A stretch of 64,000 nucleotides of DNA from Centroberyx gerrardi (Eukaryota; Chordata; Actinopteri; Beryciformes; Berycidae), in the NCBI RefSeq assembly GCF_048128805.1, contig NC_136003.1, positions 27,000,885 to 27,064,884 on the forward strand. Direction: 5' to 3'. Position numbers and translations under genes: made by a program. The notes beneath the pieces were generated by a model. The model searched no databases. It was not told where the DNA came from and worked only from the letters and a program-made list of their open reading frames with translations. Position 1 is the first letter of the stretch, and every line of letters starts with the position of its first letter. Of this stretch, positions 60,498 through 64,000 are shown piece by piece.

Positions 60498-61111
60498 ACT
60501 TAATTCCCACTCAGTCTGAGCGCGAGACAATTTGAGAGATAAAGTGCCACCCCCCCCCCCCCGTCCTCCCTCCTCCCCCCTTCTTCCCCCTCTCCATTTC
60601 CCCCCCTCCTCCTTGTCTCCTTGCTGGAGATTGTGGGGTTTAGGGTTACAGGTGGGGTGGGTTGATTAAATATTAAGTTGTCCTGAGAGTTGACCCTGCT
60701 CCTCTGTCCCCCTCTAAACACATCACTCTTCCTCCCTCTCCCTCTCTCCCTCCCCTCCTCCCTCCATCCCTCCATCTCGTTAACCCTGAGGGTATTGACA
60801 TGGCCAGTCACAGCACATTACCTGAGAGAGGGCACCGGGGCTCTTTCTCATCCATCAGCTTCATTTGCAAAGACAAAAGAGGGATAGAGGGCCAGCCAAA
60901 TTTATTGATTGTTGACAGTGGGGGTGTTTAATAGCGCAGGAGCTCAAGGTGACATGAAAGTTGAAGAAACCTCAGGAAAAAGGCCTGGCTGCTCGCTAAT
61001 GCAGCCCACAGAGAGAGGGGTGAAAAAAAAACGATTTAACATGTTCAATCGTCCAGATCGTGAGGGTTTAGCAGTAAAAACCATGTTTAATTTCAAACAT
61101 ATGACTTAAAA

Positions 61112-61598
61112 CTAGGGTTATCAGTTTGCTGATACACTGGGCTGATATTGGCTTTTTATTAAATATCAGATATCGCCAAGTCACGGTCTGTTCCTCCCTT
61201 AACAGAGTAACATAACTATTTTCCTTGCATGTTATTGAATTGTTTAATTATGTTTTTTTTGTAAATGAATTCTTCATGTTTCATTTTTCTTACTGGAGTT
61301 TGCCCTAACATTGAATAGGAGGCTTGGGTCATTAGAGCTGTTAACCCTAAAATACTTTCATTTTCTTGGGTTTCAATGGAGAGTTTTAGTGTCCCATGAT
61401 GGTCTAAATGCTGATTCAGAGGCTTTTACACCCTGACAGGGATACAATTCTGGGGGAAACACTGAATTTTTTTGGCCCAAAAGTGATTTAAAGATACTGA
61501 ATATTGGCATAAAACATCAGCTACTGGCAGCTTTAATACAAAAATATACTGTATGTATCTGTATCAGCCTTGAAAAACCCATATTGCTTGAACCCCAC
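61112..61598 (+). repeat. Interspersed repeat family A, copy 5
   Basis: It begins AGGGTTATCAGTTTGCTGAT and ends CCATATTGCTTGAACCC, with the core TTTCAATGGAGAGTTTTAG. It shares the CCATATTGCTTGAACC end with copy 6, so the two are a closer subgroup. Confidence 0.75.
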
Positions 61599-62471
61599 TT
61601 CAAGCCGCCTTCAAATCCAAGTGAAAGATATAAGAACTGTGTACTGAACTGTACAGCAGTGCATCTCTATATGGCAAAACCCCTTCAGGTCTGCAGAGCA
61701 GTGGATCTTGAAAGTGAAATCTTGAAAGCAACGATCAGACTTCTGATGGAGGAGCTTTCCAGGGCGAGAGACCTGAGCGAGAGTTTGCATGGCTGCGAGG
61801 ATCGCGAGTGGCTTCTCCAGCCCTATACATTTTCTCTGTGTTAACATCCATGCTTAGCAGCGCACTCCAAAGTGCAGTGACCTTCACAGTGACCTCCCAG
61901 CATGCATCGTGCCTTCCCCGGGATCGGGCTGCAGTTCGCTGCGCCAAAGTGCCCCTGGGTTTGGCTATAGCCGCGCTCCACCTCGGAAGAAAAGGCTGAA
62001 GTCCCTGCAGATTTTTCACGGCAGAACGCACTCTGCTCTACTCCTAATATCGAGTCTGTCAGCGTTCACATAGCGTACGTACGAGACTCAGATAGCCGCG
62101 TCTCGTTTCCCGCGGTGAGGGCCGGGAGACGGGAGTCGTCGAAGGGAGAGACGGGGCGATCGCTTTGCCCCAAGGCGGCGAGGGCCGGCTCCGGCTCCTA
62201 TCTGAGAGTCCACCCATTTAAAAACCGATCCTTCCTTATACCAAATACCGGGAGGTTTCACGTCTTCACTTTCCATCTTTTAAGGATGCGGCTGAGGCCC
62301 TGTCAGAGTTTTGGATCCTGCCCGGAGGGATGTTTAAGCGTGGCAGCGGCCCCCCGGGGGGAGGGGAGACTGACAGGCTGACAGATAGACAGGGACGAGG
62401 CTCTGTGTGGAGAGGTTAGCGCAGGGAAAAGGACCGGGCTATGATACGCCATGTTCAGGCGTCCTGTATGG

Positions 62472-62960
62472 GGCTAGACAGATGTATCGGTTTGCTGATA
62501 TATCAGGCCGATATTGGCCTTTTATTAAATATCAGATGATATGATGGAGCTTCCTCCCTGACCACAGCTACAGAAAAACAGTCTGGAAAACCTGACATCA
62601 AACCTTAACAAACCCAAACTTAATTCTTCATTTAAAGGCCTTATGTGTCCCAGAGTTTCCCCTGCTATTGAAGAGGTGTGGCGCGTCCCCCTGCCGTTAA
62701 GAAACTGCTAACCGCAAAAGAATTTAATATATCCTGGATTTCAATGGAGAGTTTTAGTGTGTCATGATGGTCTAAATGCTGCTTCAGAGGCTTTTCCACC
62801 CTGACAAGAACACAATTCTGGGTGTAAACACTGAATCTTTGTCATTTTTTGGTGTGAAAATAGTCAAATTTAAAGATATTGAATATTGGCACAAAATATC
62901 TTCACAAAATAGTGTCTAGTATTGGCCTTCAAAAATCCATATTGCTTGAACCTTAAGTCC
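62472..62960 (+). repeat. Interspersed repeat family A, copy 6
   Basis: It begins GGGGCTAGACAGATGTATCG, followed by GATATATCAGGCCGATATTG, and ends CCATATTGCTTGAACC. This copy shows the left ATATCGG-rich end best. Confidence 0.78.
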
Positions 62961-63694
62961 TGTAGTGTGTGATTACTGTATGTGTGTATGTATACTGTGC
63001 TGTATGCTGGAAATTGAATTATCATCATCACCATCCTCATAATCATCATCTTTTCAAACTGACGGCCTATAGAACAGAAGAAGTCACTAAAACGGTTCGC
63101 ACAGCGTACGGAGGGCCGGAGAGCGGCTGTTATCTCAGCCAGGATGACATTATTCTGACGGAGGGCTGCTGGGACGGCCGCGGTCCTGGGAGAGCGCTGC
63201 AGCGGCTCTCCTGTCTGGTAAAAAGCTGTCAATCTGCTGCCGGAGAACGACGACCCCGTCCAAATGAAAGCTTTGACCTCCCTGCTAATAGCTAACGACA
63301 GCGGCGACCTCCACGGCGTCTCGTGTTTCTGAAGTCCTCGCCGCGGCCCGCATCAAAGGCTCGCCGCTAATCAGGGATGCGCTTGGGAGGCCTGTGATTA
63401 GCACCAAGGTCGGCGTTTTGATTTGGGTCGAGGTCACCGTCACAAAGAGCGCCGCATCTTCTTCTTCTTCTTCTTCTTCTTCTTCTTCCCCCCACGACAC
63501 CCGCGTCCCCCGTGCCACCCAGCACCCAGTTAAGCTCTAAACACCCAGGGAACACACCTAGTCTCAGTTTTCCCTCCTTTTTATTTGCAGAAAAGAGTTT
63601 ACCTGCATTTTTAGGCTGAGAGACATCTTGATGAGTTAAATTCACAGTGTTCATCATAGGAAGTAGCACCAAACTGATGTACTGTAAGTTATAT

Positions 63695-63957
63695 CAGTGG
63701 TTAAAACAAAGCCATGCCTATAGTCTCAGACCCCGTCACAGGCTGCATATGAAGACTGGTGAACAGTTTACCCAAAAAAATATTTCCCTTGTTTCATTTG
63801 ACTATGAGAGAAGGCCTAGAGGCTGAAAACTATTCAGTATTTCACAAGAAAAACGTAAAAATTAGAGAAAAATCAGAAAAATGACACATGATAATGACCC
63901 CCCAAAATTATCTTAAGACCCTCTGGGGGGTCCCGACCCCTAGTTTGAGAACCACTG
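63695..63957. mobile_element. hAT-type MITE with exact 8-bp TSD
   Basis: It begins CAGTGGTTAAAAC and ends, in reverse complement, CAGTGGTTCTCAAACTAGGG. It is flanked by AGTTATAT on both sides (63687-63694 and 63958-63965). At 263 bp it carries no coding sequence. The exact target duplication suggests a relatively recent insertion. Confidence 0.9.
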
Positions 63958-64000
63958 AGTTATATGAAAAAGGGAAAGAAAAGCATAAACTAATGCTATC

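Overview
The window is nuclear DNA of a ray-finned (teleost) fish. It holds spliced vertebrate genes with short introns, many (CA)n, (GA)n and poly-G tracts, and many small non-autonomous DNA transposons (hAT, TTAA-type and Tc1/mariner-like) of kinds usual in fish. No bacterial features, tRNA or rRNA genes, CRISPR arrays, retroviruses or other capsid-bearing elements were recognised. All exon structures below were derived by hand from reading frame, GT-AG sites and remembered protein families. No alignment was run.

Layout, left to right. Bases 1-230 look like the 3' end of a plus-strand gene, by position probably vat1. Three minus-strand genes follow: ifi35 (interferon-induced NID-domain protein, with an ISRE at its promoter), rpl27 (complete, 136 aa) and rundc1 (complete, 571 aa as modelled, including a 9-nt microexon). 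The minus-strand progranulin gene grn (741 aa, eight granulin modules) comes next and lies head to head with plus-strand slc25a39 (mitochondrial glutathione carrier, 358 aa). Plus-strand rpl3 (403 aa) carries SNORD43- and SNORD83-like snoRNAs in its introns. About 9 kb of microsatellite-rich intergenic DNA leads to the last two coding exons of minus-strand cacng2 (stargazin). The first two cacng2 exons lie beyond the right edge, so 57.8-64 kb is intron.

The order vat1?-ifi35-rpl27-rundc1 and the divergent grn/slc25a39 pair match two human 17q21 neighbourhoods, while rpl3 and cacng2 are on human 22q. The window therefore joins blocks that are separate in human. The genes do not form one pathway: they serve innate immunity, translation, lysosome/growth-factor biology, mitochondrial redox and synaptic AMPA-receptor trafficking.

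The most interesting signals are in the host-gene architecture. A hAT-type insertion has used a rundc1 splice donor as its target, so the 8-bp target duplication is the first 8 bases of the intron. Long (UG)n tracts sit against splice sites in slc25a39, ifi35 and grn. One granulin module has lost exactly one disulfide pair. A GGGAC minisatellite and a 25-base poly-C tract serve as polypyrimidine tracts in grn. Several small transposons have intact target-site duplications that can be read directly.
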